From NCBI RefSeq assembly GCF_003264855.1, contig NZ_NFZS01000001.1, positions 1,488,001 to 1,552,000 of the forward strand: a stretch of 64,000 bases of DNA, read 5' to 3'. Of this stretch, positions 25,320 to 35,674 are shown piece by piece. Numbering within the stretch: the first letter of the stretch is position 1; each line of letters starts with the position of its first letter. Origin of the DNA: Dyella jiangningensis. Lineage in GTDB: Bacteria > Pseudomonadota > Gammaproteobacteria > Xanthomonadales > Rhodanobacteraceae. Below the pieces are notes generated by a model that did not search any database, was not told the DNA's origin, and saw only the letters and a list, made by a program, of their open reading frames with translations. Made by a program: the position numbers and the translations under genes.

Positions 25320-26402
25320 CTACGGCGCGGGTGCCGGCATGAACTTGAACGATGGCGTCTCCACGAACTGCCCCGATACCTCGCCGGAATACACCTGCCC
25401 GTTTGCCATCGTGAGCTTCTTCACCGGTGCGCCGGGCCTGAGGTCGAGCTTGTGCAGGTCGACCCAGAACGTATTAGGCCGCGTGGCCGAATCGAAGTAG
25501 TAGACGAGGTTCTTCTGGTCAGCCACGGTATGCCAGATCGTGGACGAAAGATTGGGCTGGTCCGGCGTACTGATCCCCAGCGGCACGCTCACCGCGCGCT
25601 GCACGCTCATCACCTCGGCCACCGCCTGATAGGCGTAGGACTGGTTCGGCACGCCCGCGATGTAGTTCGGGTCGAGCTGCTTGGGCACGGCGTCGAGCAG
25701 GAAGGAGGCGCGCGCGAAGCGATCGGCGGCGCGATTGGTACCGGGCAGGAATGTCAGCCCACCGATGCTTTCCCAGTATTCGTAGAGCGCCAGCTGCTTG
25801 TCGTAGATCGGCGAGTTGGTCATGACCTTGTACTGGCGCCCATGATGGATCACCAGCTTGCCGTGCACGTATTCGAAGATCGCCGAGTCGCCGCTCGCAT
25901 CGGAAATCGACATGTGGATGGTGAGCGGTTTGCCGTTGGGCAGCGGCGGGGCAATGATCTGGAATGGCTCCTTCGCCAGCACCTTCACCATCTCGTCCAC
26001 GCTGGCGAAATTGTCCAGGACGTACTGGCCCCACAGGCTGATGGCCATGTGCGGCCGCTTGCGGTCGGGTGCGCCGTAGTCGGTCTCGGCCAGATACAGC
26101 GCATTCATCACCAGGCCTTTCTCGTTGATGCCGTCGACGCTGCCGATGTCGTAGCCGGCCGTGATCACGCTGCCGTAGCGCGAGGTCCAGGCAGGCGAGT
26201 TCGGCCCCGCGTTGCCATCGCGCTTGATGCCCGCAGGGAAGATCCACAGGTTCGAACCCATGTCTTCGGACCAGTCCATGTTGCGACCGGTGATCACCGT
26301 GTTGTCGGCGCCGACATAGAGCGTGCGGGTGCAGGGCAGGGCGGGGAAGGCGAGGACGGTCGCAGCGAGCCCCGCGGCGAAAGCCAGCAGATGACGGTAC
26401 AT
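25320..26402 (-). CDS. Exported linear amide C-N hydrolase (choloylglycine/penicillin V acylase family)
   Basis: A 360-residue Ntn hydrolase. The signal peptide ends just before Cys24 (ALP|CTRTLYVG), which after cleavage becomes the N-terminal nucleophile. Supporting motifs are VITGRNMDW (the conserved Arg and Asp), YDIGSVDGINEKGL, and a late Asn and Arg in TNSPIYDKQL and TNRAADRF. An AGGGGT precedes the ATG. Gram-negative members cluster with penicillin V acylases, and some cleave N-acyl homoserine lactones, so a quorum-quenching role is possible. It is divergent from the creatininase-like gene. Confidence 0.9.
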   Translation of the reverse strand: MYRHLLAFAAGLAATVLAFPALPCTRTLYVGADNTVITGRNMDWSEDMGSNLWIFPAGIKRDGNAGPNSPAWTSRYGSVITAGYDIGSVDGINEKGLVMNALYLAETDYGAPDRKRPHMAISLWGQYVLDNFASVDEMVKVLAKEPFQIIAPPLPNGKPLTIHMSISDASGDSAIFEYVHGKLVIHHGRQYKVMTNSPIYDKQLALYEYWESIGGLTFLPGTNRAADRFARASFLLDAVPKQLDPNYIAGVPNQSYAYQAVAEVMSVQRAVSVPLGISTPDQPNLSSTIWHTVADQKNLVYYFDSATRPNTFWVDLHKLDLRPGAPVKKLTMANGQVYSGEVSGQFVETPSFKFMPAPAP

Positions 26403-26593
26403 GAGCTACCCCTGCGAAGAATGTGTCGGCAAGAGAGCACGGCTGCGATGAAGGCACCGTATTGCTTGGCCACTCGCTTCCAGGGCATGGCCTGCGCGCA
26501 ATGACCTACGCGGGATGAATGCCGCGATCGCGTGCTGGTGCGCTCCTACTGGGGGCGCTTTACACTGCGGGCCTCGTTCGAGCGGATGTTCCG

Positions 26594-27403
26594 ATGCACT
26601 ACCGATTGCTCGCCCTGCTGGGCGGCCTGTTGCTGCTGGCTTCGGGCGCCACGTTTGCCCAGGCGCCGCATACCGTCCTGCTCGAAGACCTCACCTGGAC
26701 CGAGATTCGCGACCAGGTGAATGCGGGCAAGACCACCATCATCATTCCCATCGGCGGTACCGAGCAGAGCGGCCCGGGCATCGCGGTCGGCAAGCACAAC
26801 GCGCGTGCCGTTTATCTCTCGAAGAAGATCGCCGAGCGGCTGGGCAACGCGCTGGTGGCACCCGTCGTCGCCTACGTGCCCGAGGGTGGCGTGGCGCCGC
26901 CGAGTTCGCACATGCGCTTTCCCGGCACGATCACCGTGCCGGATGCGGTCTTCGAGCAGATGCTGGAATCGGCCGCCCAGAGTTTTGCCGTGCACGGTTT
27001 CCGCAACGTCGTGTTCCTCGGTGACCACGGCGGCTACCAGAAGGACCTGGACCGCGTGGCGGCGAAGCTCAACAAGGCATGGGCCGGCAAGGCCAGGGCC
27101 ATCGTGCCGCCGGAGTACTACGCCAGCTCGTCCGAGGGCTATGCGCAGCAGTTGCGTCAGCGTGGCTATCGTGACGACGAGATCGGCACCCATGCGGGCC
27201 TGGCCGATACCTCGCTGCAGCTGGCCGTGGCGCCGCAGATGGTCCGTCTGGACACGCTACAGCACGGCCCGAAGCTCGGGCAGGCCGACGGCGTCTACGG
27301 CGGCGATCCCCGCCGTGCCTCGGCCGACCTCGGTCAGTTGGGCATCGATGCTATTGTGTTACATACCGTCGACGCCCTGAAGAAAGCCACCCAGGGGCGC
27401 TGA
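26594..27403 (+). CDS. Exported creatininase-family protein with altered metal site
   Basis: A 269-residue protein. I chose the ATG at 26594 because it gives a signal peptide (LLLLASGATFAQ). The creatininase fold is indicated by IPIGGTEQSGPG, FLGDHGGYQKD and THAGLADTS. In typical members the first motif is EQHG followed by a TD pair. Here the His is Ser and the Asp position is in KHN, so the metal ligand set differs. The HGG His is kept. The family hydrolyses cyclic amides such as creatinine. Export and the altered ligands suggest a different substrate. The next gene begins 47 bases on. Confidence 0.82.
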   Translation: MHYRLLALLGGLLLLASGATFAQAPHTVLLEDLTWTEIRDQVNAGKTTIIIPIGGTEQSGPGIAVGKHNARAVYLSKKIAERLGNALVAPVVAYVPEGGVAPPSSHMRFPGTITVPDAVFEQMLESAAQSFAVHGFRNVVFLGDHGGYQKDLDRVAAKLNKAWAGKARAIVPPEYYASSSEGYAQQLRQRGYRDDEIGTHAGLADTSLQLAVAPQMVRLDTLQHGPKLGQADGVYGGDPRRASADLGQLGIDAIVLHTVDALKKATQGR

Positions 27404-27449
27404 GGCCCTCTCAGGGGCACCCTCCCACCTCCATACAAGCTGTCCGCAC

Positions 27450-28625
27450 ATGGCCATCGCTCATTCCCTGCGTTCCCTTCGCCTGTCCCGCTTCGTCCCG
27501 TTCGCGCTCGCTGCCGCATGCATCGGCGGCAATGCCCTGGCGGCTTCGTCCGTCAACACCGTTCCCGGCATGCCGGCGGTGGTCAACCCCGCCAACATGT
27601 ACAGCGAGTCCGGCCTCGGCCATGTGAGCCCCGAGGTCGCCAAGGACCTGCCGCGCATCTACGTGCCCAACCTGCGTTCCAACGATGTGTACGTGATCGA
27701 TCCGGCCACCTACAAGGTGGTGGACAAGTTCAAGGTCGGCGAGGGTCCGCAACACGTCGTGCCGTCGTGGGACATGCGCACGCTGTGGGCGACCAACAAC
27801 GCCGAGCGCAAGAACGACGGCAGCCTCACGCCGATCGATCCGCGTACCGGCAAGCCGGGCAAGGCGGTCGCGGTGGATGACCCGTACAACATGTACTTCA
27901 CGCCGGACGGCAAGGAAGCGATCGTGGTGGCCGAGGCGCACGCGCGCCTGGACTTCCGCGACGCGCATACCATGGCGCTGCACTCGAGCCTGTCGGCGCC
28001 GGAGTGCAAGGGCATCAACCACGCCGAGTTCTCCATCGACGGCCGCTATGCCATCTTCACCTGCGAGTTCACCGGCAAGCTCACCAAGATCGACATGGTG
28101 AACCGCAAGGTGCTGGGCTACCTCGACCTGTCCAAGAAGGGCATGCCGCAGGACATCCGCGCCTCCGCTGACGGCAAGACCTTCTACGTGGCCGACATGA
28201 TGGCCGATGGCGTCTATCTGATCGACGGCGACGCCTTCAAGCAGGTCGGTTTCATCAAGACCGGCGTGGGCACGCATGGCCTCTACCCGAGCCGCGACGG
28301 CAGCAAGCTGTATGTCGCCAACCGCGGTTCGAACAAGATCCATGGTCCCAAACACGGCAAGGGCAGCGTCTCGGTGATCGACTTCAAGACGCAGAAGGTG
28401 GTGGCGAACTGGCCGATCCCTGGCGGCGGCAGCCCGGACATGGGCAACGTGAGCGCGGATGGCAAGACGCTATGGCTGTCCGGCCGCTTCGATGACGTGG
28501 TGTATGCGATCGACACCACCAGCGGCCAGGTGCGTTCCATCAAGGTGGGCCAGGAGCCGCATGGTCTTACCGTGTGGCCGCAGCCGGGCCGTTACTCGCT
28601 GGGACATACCGGCATCGTGCGCTGA
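27450..28625 (+). CDS. Exported YVTN-type beta-propeller protein
   Basis: A 391-residue protein with a signal peptide (NALAA near residue 32). The mature region consists of repeats of about 42 residues with patterns such as RIYVPNLRSNDVYVIDPATY, TFYVADMMADGVYLID and KLYVANRGSNKI, which define a seven-bladed YVTN propeller. Such proteins bind ligands or other proteins outside the cytoplasm; no catalytic motif is visible. It follows the creatininase-like gene closely and is probably in the same transcript, which ends at the terminator at 28650. Confidence 0.82.
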   Translation: MAIAHSLRSLRLSRFVPFALAAACIGGNALAASSVNTVPGMPAVVNPANMYSESGLGHVSPEVAKDLPRIYVPNLRSNDVYVIDPATYKVVDKFKVGEGPQHVVPSWDMRTLWATNNAERKNDGSLTPIDPRTGKPGKAVAVDDPYNMYFTPDGKEAIVVAEAHARLDFRDAHTMALHSSLSAPECKGINHAEFSIDGRYAIFTCEFTGKLTKIDMVNRKVLGYLDLSKKGMPQDIRASADGKTFYVADMMADGVYLIDGDAFKQVGFIKTGVGTHGLYPSRDGSKLYVANRGSNKIHGPKHGKGSVSVIDFKTQKVVANWPIPGGGSPDMGNVSADGKTLWLSGRFDDVVYAIDTTSGQVRSIKVGQEPHGLTVWPQPGRYSLGHTGIVR

Positions 28626-28649
28626 GGTTTTTCCTCACGCGGAAACGCC

Positions 28650-28680
28650 AACGCCTGGCTCGAAAGAGGCGGGCGTTTTT
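28650..28680 (+). terminator. Intrinsic terminator after the propeller gene
   Basis: AACGCC (28650-28655) pairs with GGCGTT (28672-28677), with an inner CTC-GAAA-GAG tetraloop hairpin, followed directly by a run of T. It lies 25 bases past the stop codon. Confidence 0.7.
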
Positions 28681-28777
28681 CTTGCCGCCGTGGCATCGCA
28701 TGGTTGTCGCCTTTTCCGGCCCTCCTGGTTAAAGTGTGATGAGAATCACATTTTTGCCATGAATCACGGAGCGATGG

Positions 28778-28903
28778 ATGAGGGGCAGGCAGCGAATCGG
28801 GCAGTGGCTGTGCCGGGTGTTCCGGCACAAGTGGGAGCGCCCCGAGCCAGGTCGCCGTGAATGCACGCGCTGCGGCCGCATCGAGCAACGCGGCTGGCGT
28901 TAG
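28778..28903 (+). CDS. Very small Cys-containing protein (DUF1660-like zinc-ribbon fragment)
   Basis: A 41-residue frame starting at 28778, six bases after GGAG, and ending TAG at 28901-28903. The product contains [12 protein letters not shown] and [10 protein letters not shown], a Cys pair (CTRC) after an earlier CRxFxHKW. That pattern matches short zinc-ribbon-like proteins of the DUF1660 type, often annotated in phages and proteobacteria. The good ribosome site and Cys pattern make it credible despite its length. Function unknown. Confidence 0.6.
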   Translation: MRGRQRIGQWLCRVFRHKWERPEPGRRECTRCGRIEQRGWR

Positions 28904-28976
28904 AGCCGAGTCGGCGGGGCGCTGGCAATCGGAGCCGGCGTCCCCACATCCAAGGCTTCCACGCCGAGGAGGCCGC

Positions 28977-29969
<993 letters not shown>

Positions 29970-29981
29970 CCGCCGATATCG

Positions 29982-30062
29982 GTAGGAGCGCACCCAGTGC
30001 GCGACCGCGGCGCATGGTTGCCATCGTGGTGCAGGTTTATCGCGCACAGGGTGCGCTCCTAC
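29982..30062. repeat. GTAG-type REP tail-to-tail pair
   Basis: GTAGGAGCGCACCCAGTGCG at 29982 is answered by GCGCACAGGGTGCGCTCCTAC ending near 30062. The two arms are inverted copies about 30 bases apart, so the pair can form a long hairpin. It sits after the luciferase-like gene. Confidence 0.8.
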
Positions 30063-30163
30063 AGGGAGACAAAGGCGACTCAGGCCGGGTGAAGTGCTCC
30101 CTGGGTTTCCCCTAATTAGCAGTCGCGGAAGGTGATGGCGTCGTCCTGACCAGCCGACAGCTG

Positions 30164-30243
30164 CAGGAGCGCACCCAGTGCGCGACCGCGGCGTTGCGTT
30201 GTCACCGCTCCGTAGGTTTATCGCGCACTGGGTGCGCTCCTAC
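30164..30243. repeat. GTAG-type REP tail-to-tail pair
   Basis: GCAGGAGCGCACCCAGTGCG starts at 30164 and the inverted GCGCACTGGGTGCGCTCCTAC ends near 30243. It is a second copy of the same paired repeat, about 100 bases from the first, just before the end of the convergent HDOD gene. The stretch 29970-30261 holds no gene. Confidence 0.8.
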
Positions 30244-30261
30244 AAAGGACTGCGGCGCAAC

Positions 30262-31293
30262 TCAGGGTTGGGCGAAATTCTGCCGCAGATCCTGGCGGCA
30301 ACGCGCGAGCAACTGGGCGGGGAACTGGGTGATCGCGTTGTCGGTGTAGCCAGCTTCGCCATCCAGCAGGCCATGCTCGGTGAGCTGCTGGCACATGGCC
30401 AGTCGCTGTGCAGCATGCAGTACGCGGCTCATGGGCTGCTCCATGGCTTCGGGCATGGTTTCCGCGTGCTCCACCAGCGCATCGAGAACCACCGGCGGCA
30501 GATCCCAGTGGCGGCCGGCCTGCACGCTGAGCCGGGCAGCGATGCGCGCGCAGCCGGCGATGAAGGCGGGCGAGCAGGCGGGCAGGGACTGGCCCAGGTC
30601 CTTGTCGAGCAACCGTGCCATCGCGCCCAGCCCGGTATAGCCGACCAGCCCGGCCAACTGTGCTTCGAACGGATCGCACTGGCCCTTGCTGAGGAACACG
30701 GCGGCATGCGCACAGCGCTCCGCGTGGTCCCATAGCCGCTGACCGATTACCTGGCCGTTCGCGCCGGCGCTCGCCATCAGGATGGGCTTCATCACGTAGA
30801 CCGACACCACATGGCGCAGGCCGACCTGGCCCAGCAGCACCACGGCGTGCTGCAGGCTGCCGATGGGGTGGGCGGTGCGATATGCCACGCTCCCGGTGAC
30901 GCGCATGACTTCGCCCACCAGCACCGGGTCGCGGCGGATCAGGTTGGCCAGCTGCGCGCCGTTGAGGTTGTCGCTCTTCATGGCGCGCATCAGCTGCGGC
31001 AGCACCGTGGGCATGCGAGGCAGGGTGCGCACATCGAAACGGCCGCTGTCGCACAGTTCGCCCAGCCGCTGCAGCAGCACCTGCTCGCGGCCCAGGTTGG
31101 CGTGATCGCCGGCGTTCACCGGCAGGTTGAGGATGAAACGGTGGAAGCGCTCCTCGACGTCGTTGCAGGTCAGGGAGCGGAGGCCCGTGTCGTCGAGGCT
31201 TGCCGAGGTATCGCGCCCGAGCGCAGCCGGACGCGGCGCCGGCGTTGCAGGGCCGCGCTCACGTGCGAAAAACCGCCACCAGTAACCCATCAT
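30262..31293 (-). CDS. HDOD domain-containing signalling protein
   Basis: A 343-residue protein; the start may be 31293 or 31290. The HDOD core runs from about residue 85 to 290, with LPQLMRAMKSDNLNGAQLANLIRRDPVLVGEVMRV and later HAVVLLGQVGLRHVVS. HDOD domains are HD-like but lack the metal ligands, and act in c-di-GMP and stress signalling as scaffolds. No other domain is visible. Cytoplasmic. It is next to, and on the same strand as, the flavoprotein gene. Confidence 0.85.
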   Translation of the reverse strand: MMGYWWRFFARERGPATPAPRPAALGRDTSASLDDTGLRSLTCNDVEERFHRFILNLPVNAGDHANLGREQVLLQRLGELCDSGRFDVRTLPRMPTVLPQLMRAMKSDNLNGAQLANLIRRDPVLVGEVMRVTGSVAYRTAHPIGSLQHAVVLLGQVGLRHVVSVYVMKPILMASAGANGQVIGQRLWDHAERCAHAAVFLSKGQCDPFEAQLAGLVGYTGLGAMARLLDKDLGQSLPACSPAFIAGCARIAARLSVQAGRHWDLPPVVLDALVEHAETMPEAMEQPMSRVLHAAQRLAMCQQLTEHGLLDGEAGYTDNAITQFPAQLLARCRQDLRQNFAQP

Positions 31294-31392
31294 CGCCCCT
31301 CGGTCTCCCTCGACTCACGCCTCCGCTCCGCTTCTGTATCGGCATGGCCAGGCAAACATGTAGGCTCGATCGGCGGACCTGCGACGGGATGC

Positions 31393-32655
31393 TCAAGCCG
31401 GCGCGTCTGCCCGCAAACGCTGGATCCAGCGGGCCGCGCCCAGGCCCGCAAGGCGACCGCTGGCGAAGCAGGCGGTGAGCAGGTAGCCACCGGTCGGCGC
31501 CTCCCAGTCCAGCATCTCGCCGGCGCAGAACACGCCGGGCAGGTCGGCAAGCATCTGGTGGCCATCCAGCGCTTCCAGGCGTACGCCGCCGCCGCTGCTA
31601 ATGGCCTCCTCGATCGGACGAGGCTGCTTGAGCACTAGTGGCAGGCGCTTGATGGTGCGCGCCAGGGCCTCGGGGTCATGGAACTGGTTACGGTCCAGCA
31701 CTTCGTGCAGCAGCGCTGCCTTGACGCCCGCCAGGCCGGTCTGTCTTCGCAGGTGCTCGCTCATCGAGCGGCTGCCGCGCGGCTTGGCGAGGTCGGCGCG
31801 CAGGCGATCGAGTGTGCGATCGGGGGCGAGATCCAGCGTCACGGTGGTCGATCCATGTGCGGCGACGGCATCGCGCAGCAGGCCGGAAAAGGCATAGATC
31901 AAGCTGCCCTCGATGCCCGTGGCGGTGATGACGCATTCGCCCTGCCGGGCGTGCTCGCGGCCGTGGGCGTCCGCCAGGTGGATCACCACGGGTTTCAGCG
32001 GCGCGCCAGCGAAACGGCTGGCGAGGTGGTCGGTCCAGCCGATGTCGAAGCCGCAATTGGACGGCACCAGCGGTGCGACCGGCACGCCACGTTCGATGAG
32101 CCATGGTTGCCACGTGCCATCGGAACCGAGCTGCGGCCAGCTGCCGCCGCCCAGCGCCAGCACCACGGCGTCCGCGCGAATCATGCGTTCGCCTTCCGGC
32201 GTGTCCATGCGCAAGGTGCCGTCCGTATTCCAGCCAAGCCAGCGGTGATGCACATGGAAGCGCACGCCGCTCTCGCGCAGGCGATGCACCCAGCCGCGCA
32301 GCAGCGGAGCGGCCTTCAGGTCGCTGGGAAACACGCGGCCCGAGCTGCCGACAAAGGTCTCCACGCCCAGCCCGCGCGCCCATTCGCGCAGGGCGTCGGC
32401 GTCGAAGGTGTCCAGCCATTGGCTCACCTCCTTCGCCCGCGATCCATAGCGCTGCACGAAGTCGGGCTTGGGTTCGCCATGCGTGAGGTTCATGCCGCCC
32501 TTGCCGGCGATGAGGAACTTGCGGCCCACCGAACCCTTGCCCTCGAAGACATCGACCTCGATGCCGGCCGCACGCGCCGTTTCGGCCGCCATCAGGCCAG
32601 CGGGGCCGCCGCCGATGATGGCGAGGCGAACGTGGGTGTGCGGGGCAGAAGACAT
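31393..32655 (-). CDS. BaiN/RdsA family FAD-dependent flavoprotein
   Basis: A 420-residue protein. The FAD motif LAIIGGGPAGLMAAE is at residues 11-25, GKGGMNLTH is typical of the HI0933-like group, and GSSGRVFPSDLKA and FCAGEMLDWEAPTGGY complete the pattern of the TIGR03862-type flavoproteins. Relatives (BaiN, RdsA) are linked to hydride transfer, for example to bile acids or dihydrouridine-type substrates, but the role in this branch is unproven. Cytoplasmic. Its ATG at 32655 lies 8 bases after the yaeQ stop, so the two are co-transcribed. Confidence 0.87.
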   Translation of the reverse strand: MSSAPHTHVRLAIIGGGPAGLMAAETARAAGIEVDVFEGKGSVGRKFLIAGKGGMNLTHGEPKPDFVQRYGSRAKEVSQWLDTFDADALREWARGLGVETFVGSSGRVFPSDLKAAPLLRGWVHRLRESGVRFHVHHRWLGWNTDGTLRMDTPEGERMIRADAVVLALGGGSWPQLGSDGTWQPWLIERGVPVAPLVPSNCGFDIGWTDHLASRFAGAPLKPVVIHLADAHGREHARQGECVITATGIEGSLIYAFSGLLRDAVAAHGSTTVTLDLAPDRTLDRLRADLAKPRGSRSMSEHLRRQTGLAGVKAALLHEVLDRNQFHDPEALARTIKRLPLVLKQPRPIEEAISSGGGVRLEALDGHQMLADLPGVFCAGEMLDWEAPTGGYLLTACFASGRLAGLGAARWIQRLRADAPA

Positions 32656-32663
32656 GAGCGGCG

Positions 32664-33218
32664 TCAGTTCGGCGGCGTGGCCGCCATGCGCGATTGCGGC
32701 TCGACCGAGACGCTCGCCGTGTCGCTCATGATCTCGAGCTGGCCATCCTGGATCAGGCATTGCAGGCGCATGCCGCGCTCGGACATGGCCGCCAGCAGGT
32801 CCACCGTTTCGGCAGGAATATCCAGCACGGTGAGGTTGCGGTTGCGGCTCAGCGAACTGCCGATCTTGTCCCACCAGATGTCCGCGCTGCGGCCGCTGTA
32901 ATTGATCACCACCACGTGCTGCGCGCGGCCACATGCCTTGCGGATGCGAGCCTCGTCGGGCTGGCCGAGCTCGATCCACTGCTCGATCTCGCCGGTGTAC
33001 GCCTTGCGCCATAGCGCCGGTTCATCGTCGTCGCTCAGGCCCTTGCCGAACTCAAGGCGTTCGTCGGCGTACAGCGCGAAGGCCAGCAGGCGCACCATCA
33101 GGCGTTCGGCCGTTTCGGATGGATGCCGCGCCACCGTCAGCGCATGGGTCGCGTAGTAGTGCCGGTCCATGTCGCTGACCTGGAGCTCGGCCTTGTAGAT
33201 GGTGGCGTTGAGGGCCAT
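32664..33218 (-). CDS. yaeQ: YaeQ family protein
   Basis: A 184-residue protein starting MALNATIYKAELQVSDMDRH. The start at 33218 matches the conserved N-terminus. The PD-(D/E)xK-like fold of YaeQ is indicated by FGKGLSDDDEPALW and IEQWIELGQPDEARIRKAC, both highly conserved in the family. YaeQ was once said to suppress an RfaH defect, but its biochemical function is not settled. Cytoplasmic. Confidence 0.95.
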   Translation of the reverse strand: MALNATIYKAELQVSDMDRHYYATHALTVARHPSETAERLMVRLLAFALYADERLEFGKGLSDDDEPALWRKAYTGEIEQWIELGQPDEARIRKACGRAQHVVVINYSGRSADIWWDKIGSSLSRNRNLTVLDIPAETVDLLAAMSERGMRLQCLIQDGQLEIMSDTASVSVEPQSRMAATPPN

Positions 33219-33287
33219 GAGGGTGCCTGCGGGAGGTAACCACCCATTGTACTTGGCCGACGCGATCCACCGCTTCACCGCGATAAA

Positions 33288-34043
33288 TCAGCTGCGGGGC
33301 AGCAGATCCAGCAGTGGCTTGACCAGATCCATGGGCAGCGGGAACACGATGGTCGACGCCTTGCCGCTGTTGGACATGTCGGCCATGGTCTGCATGTAGC
33401 GCAGCTGCAGGGCCTGCGGCTGCTGGGAAAGCATGGCGGCGGCATCGCGCAGCTTTTCCGCGGCCTGCAGTTCGCCGTCGGCATGGATCACCTTCGCGCG
33501 CCGCTCGCGTTCCGCCTCGGCCTGGCGTGCGATGGCGCGCACCATGGTCTCGTTGAGATCCACGTCCTTGATCTCGACATTGCTCACCTTGATGCCCCAG
33601 GGGTCGGTGGCTTCGTCGAGGATCTGCTGCAGGCTGTGGTTGATCGAATCGCGCTGCGAAAGAATGTCGTCGAGATCGTGCTGGCCGAGCACCGAGCGCA
33701 ACCTCGTCTGCGCGAGCTGGCTGGTGGCCTGCAGGAAGTCGGATACCTGCAGGATCGCCTTGTCCGGTTCCACCACCCGGAAATACACCACGGCATTGAC
33801 GCGCACCGAGACATTGTCGCGGGAGATCACGTCCTGCGGCGGCACGTCCATCACCGTCACGCGCAGGTCCACGCGCATCATGCGTTGCACGAAGGGAACG
33901 AGGATGAACAAGCCCGGCCCTTTCGTACCGGTGTAGCGGCCCAGCGTCAGCACCACGCCGCGCTGGTACTCGGGCAGCACCTTGATCGACATGAACAGCA
34001 AGGCAAGCACCCACACCACGATCACACCGAAGAAGCCGTACAT
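33288..34043 (-). CDS. Slipin (stomatin/SPFH family, NfeD partner)
   Basis: About 251 residues. The start is the ATG at 34043 or 34049; AGGAG lies 9 and 3 bases upstream, so 34043 is preferred. One N-terminal transmembrane segment (residues 3-20) is followed by the SPFH/Band 7 domain with [40 protein letters not shown] and a coiled coil ([20 protein letters not shown]). Slipins of this type form inner-membrane ring assemblies and are cleaved by the NfeD protease encoded by the gene just upstream. Confidence 0.93.
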   Translation of the reverse strand: MYGFFGVIVVWVLALLFMSIKVLPEYQRGVVLTLGRYTGTKGPGLFILVPFVQRMMRVDLRVTVMDVPPQDVISRDNVSVRVNAVVYFRVVEPDKAILQVSDFLQATSQLAQTRLRSVLGQHDLDDILSQRDSINHSLQQILDEATDPWGIKVSNVEIKDVDLNETMVRAIARQAEAERERRAKVIHADGELQAAEKLRDAAAMLSQQPQALQLRYMQTMADMSNSGKASTIVFPLPMDLVKPLLDLLPRS

Positions 34044-34066
34044 GAGCATCGTCTCCTGAGTTCGAC

Positions 34067-35428
34067 CTAGGCCGGAGTTACCCACAACAGCAGGCCATCA
34101 CGGCCCACGACCCGCACACGCGCGCCGGCGGGCAGGGCAGATTCGCAGCGCACGCGCCATTGCTCGCCACCGATGAGCGCCCAGCCCTCGCCATCGGGGC
34201 CAATCGCCTGCATCAGCTCGCCGGTGGCCAGCAGCATCTGCGTGTCGCCGTGGAACAATCGCGTTCGTCGCGAGCGGCGTACCAGCCGCAGCAACAGCAC
34301 GAGCAGCGCCATCGCCGAAAAGGCGATGCCGCCGATCACGCCGAGATTCACGGCATAGCCCGGTACGCCACGGTTGAACAGCATGATCGAGCCGATCACG
34401 AAGGCGATCACGCCACCGATGCCGATAGCACCCACCGAGGGCGCGAGCGTTTCGGCCACGATCAAGCCGATGCCGAGCGTCATCAACGCGAGGCCCGCGT
34501 AGTTCACCGGCAGCAGCTGCAACGCATAGAGCCCCACCAGCAGGCAGATCGCACCGGCCACGCCCGGCAGCAGCACGCCAGGATGAAACGCCTCGATCAC
34601 CAGCCCATACATGCCGGCGAGCAGCAGCAGGTAGGCGATGGTGGGGTGGGTCACGAGGTCGAGCAGATGGGTACGCCAGTTGGGCGCGTAATCGCGAATG
34701 GGCAGGCCCGCCGAATGCAATGTGATGTCGGTGCCAGCGACGCGCACGCGCCGTCCGTCGGCGCGTGCAAGCAGCGTGCTGGTATCGCCGACGACGAAGT
34801 CGATCACATGTTTCTGCAGTGCTTCGTCGGCCGTGAGCGTCGCGGCGCCACGCACGGCCTGTTCGGCCCAGTCGGCATTGCGTCCATTGAGCTGCGCGAG
34901 CGAACGGATCGAGGCGATGGCGTCGTTGAGCACCTTGTTGGTTTCCGCGTCAGGGGACGGCGTCGGCGCCGTGCCCGATGGCGCCGGCGTATTGCCGATC
35001 GGCAATGGACTGGCGCCGCCCAGCGATACCGGTGTGGCGGCGCCCAGATGTGTCGCCGGCGCCATCGCCGCCACCTGGCAGGCGTAGAGGATGTAAGTGC
35101 CCGCCGAAGCGGCCCGCGCACCCGATGGCGCGACATAGCCCAGTACGGGCTGATGGGCTGCAAGGATGCTGGCGATGATGGAGCGCATGGAATCGGACAA
35201 ACCGCCGGGCGTGTCCATCTGCAGCACGACCACCGTAGCGCCATCGCGGTTCGCGCGCTCCAGACTGTTGTCGACGTATTCGGCGCTGGCGGGTCCAATG
35301 GGGCCGGTGAGTTCGATGCGGGCGGCAAAGGCGCCGGCACGCGCGGGGCCTCCGGCGGCCTGTCCGGCTGCCATCACGGTCGCCAGCGCCAGCAAAACGC
35401 CGGCCGACATCAAGAGCCATCGCATCAC
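34067..35428 (-). CDS. NfeD family membrane serine protease (NfeD1b type)
   Basis: A 453-residue protein; GTG at 35428 is six bases from AGGAGG and the ATG at 35425 is an alternative. A signal peptide leads into a ClpP-like serine protease domain with [13 protein letters not shown] (nucleophile Ser) and [14 protein letters not shown] (general-base Lys, as in PH1510), then multiple transmembrane helices (about 265-400) and a C-terminal OB-fold NfeD domain. This is the membrane protease partner of slipin, and the two genes are 24 bases apart. Together they act in membrane organisation. Confidence 0.93.
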   Translation of the reverse strand: MMRWLLMSAGVLLALATVMAAGQAAGGPARAGAFAARIELTGPIGPASAEYVDNSLERANRDGATVVVLQMDTPGGLSDSMRSIIASILAAHQPVLGYVAPSGARAASAGTYILYACQVAAMAPATHLGAATPVSLGGASPLPIGNTPAPSGTAPTPSPDAETNKVLNDAIASIRSLAQLNGRNADWAEQAVRGAATLTADEALQKHVIDFVVGDTSTLLARADGRRVRVAGTDITLHSAGLPIRDYAPNWRTHLLDLVTHPTIAYLLLLAGMYGLVIEAFHPGVLLPGVAGAICLLVGLYALQLLPVNYAGLALMTLGIGLIVAETLAPSVGAIGIGGVIAFVIGSIMLFNRGVPGYAVNLGVIGGIAFSAMALLVLLLRLVRRSRRTRLFHGDTQMLLATGELMQAIGPDGEGWALIGGEQWRVRCESALPAGARVRVVGRDGLLLWVTPA

Positions 35429-35674
35429 GCGGCGCCTCCTCGACGCTCGGCTTCAGAGTGCACCCGGGAATGTTTTGCCTGTGTGAGACACCGCGGAGGG
35501 CATCCCCTTCAACGTGCGAAGGCGCGTGCTTGTCTGCCAAGGCGGATTCCGCGGCCCGGGCGCATGCCGCCGGCAAGGCGCCCGCATCACGGCGCGTCGA
35601 TGGCTGGACGTCACGTGCTCATTGCAGTTCCGCTTGCGAAGGCTGGCAACGCCGGGGAACGAAACGTATCGGCC

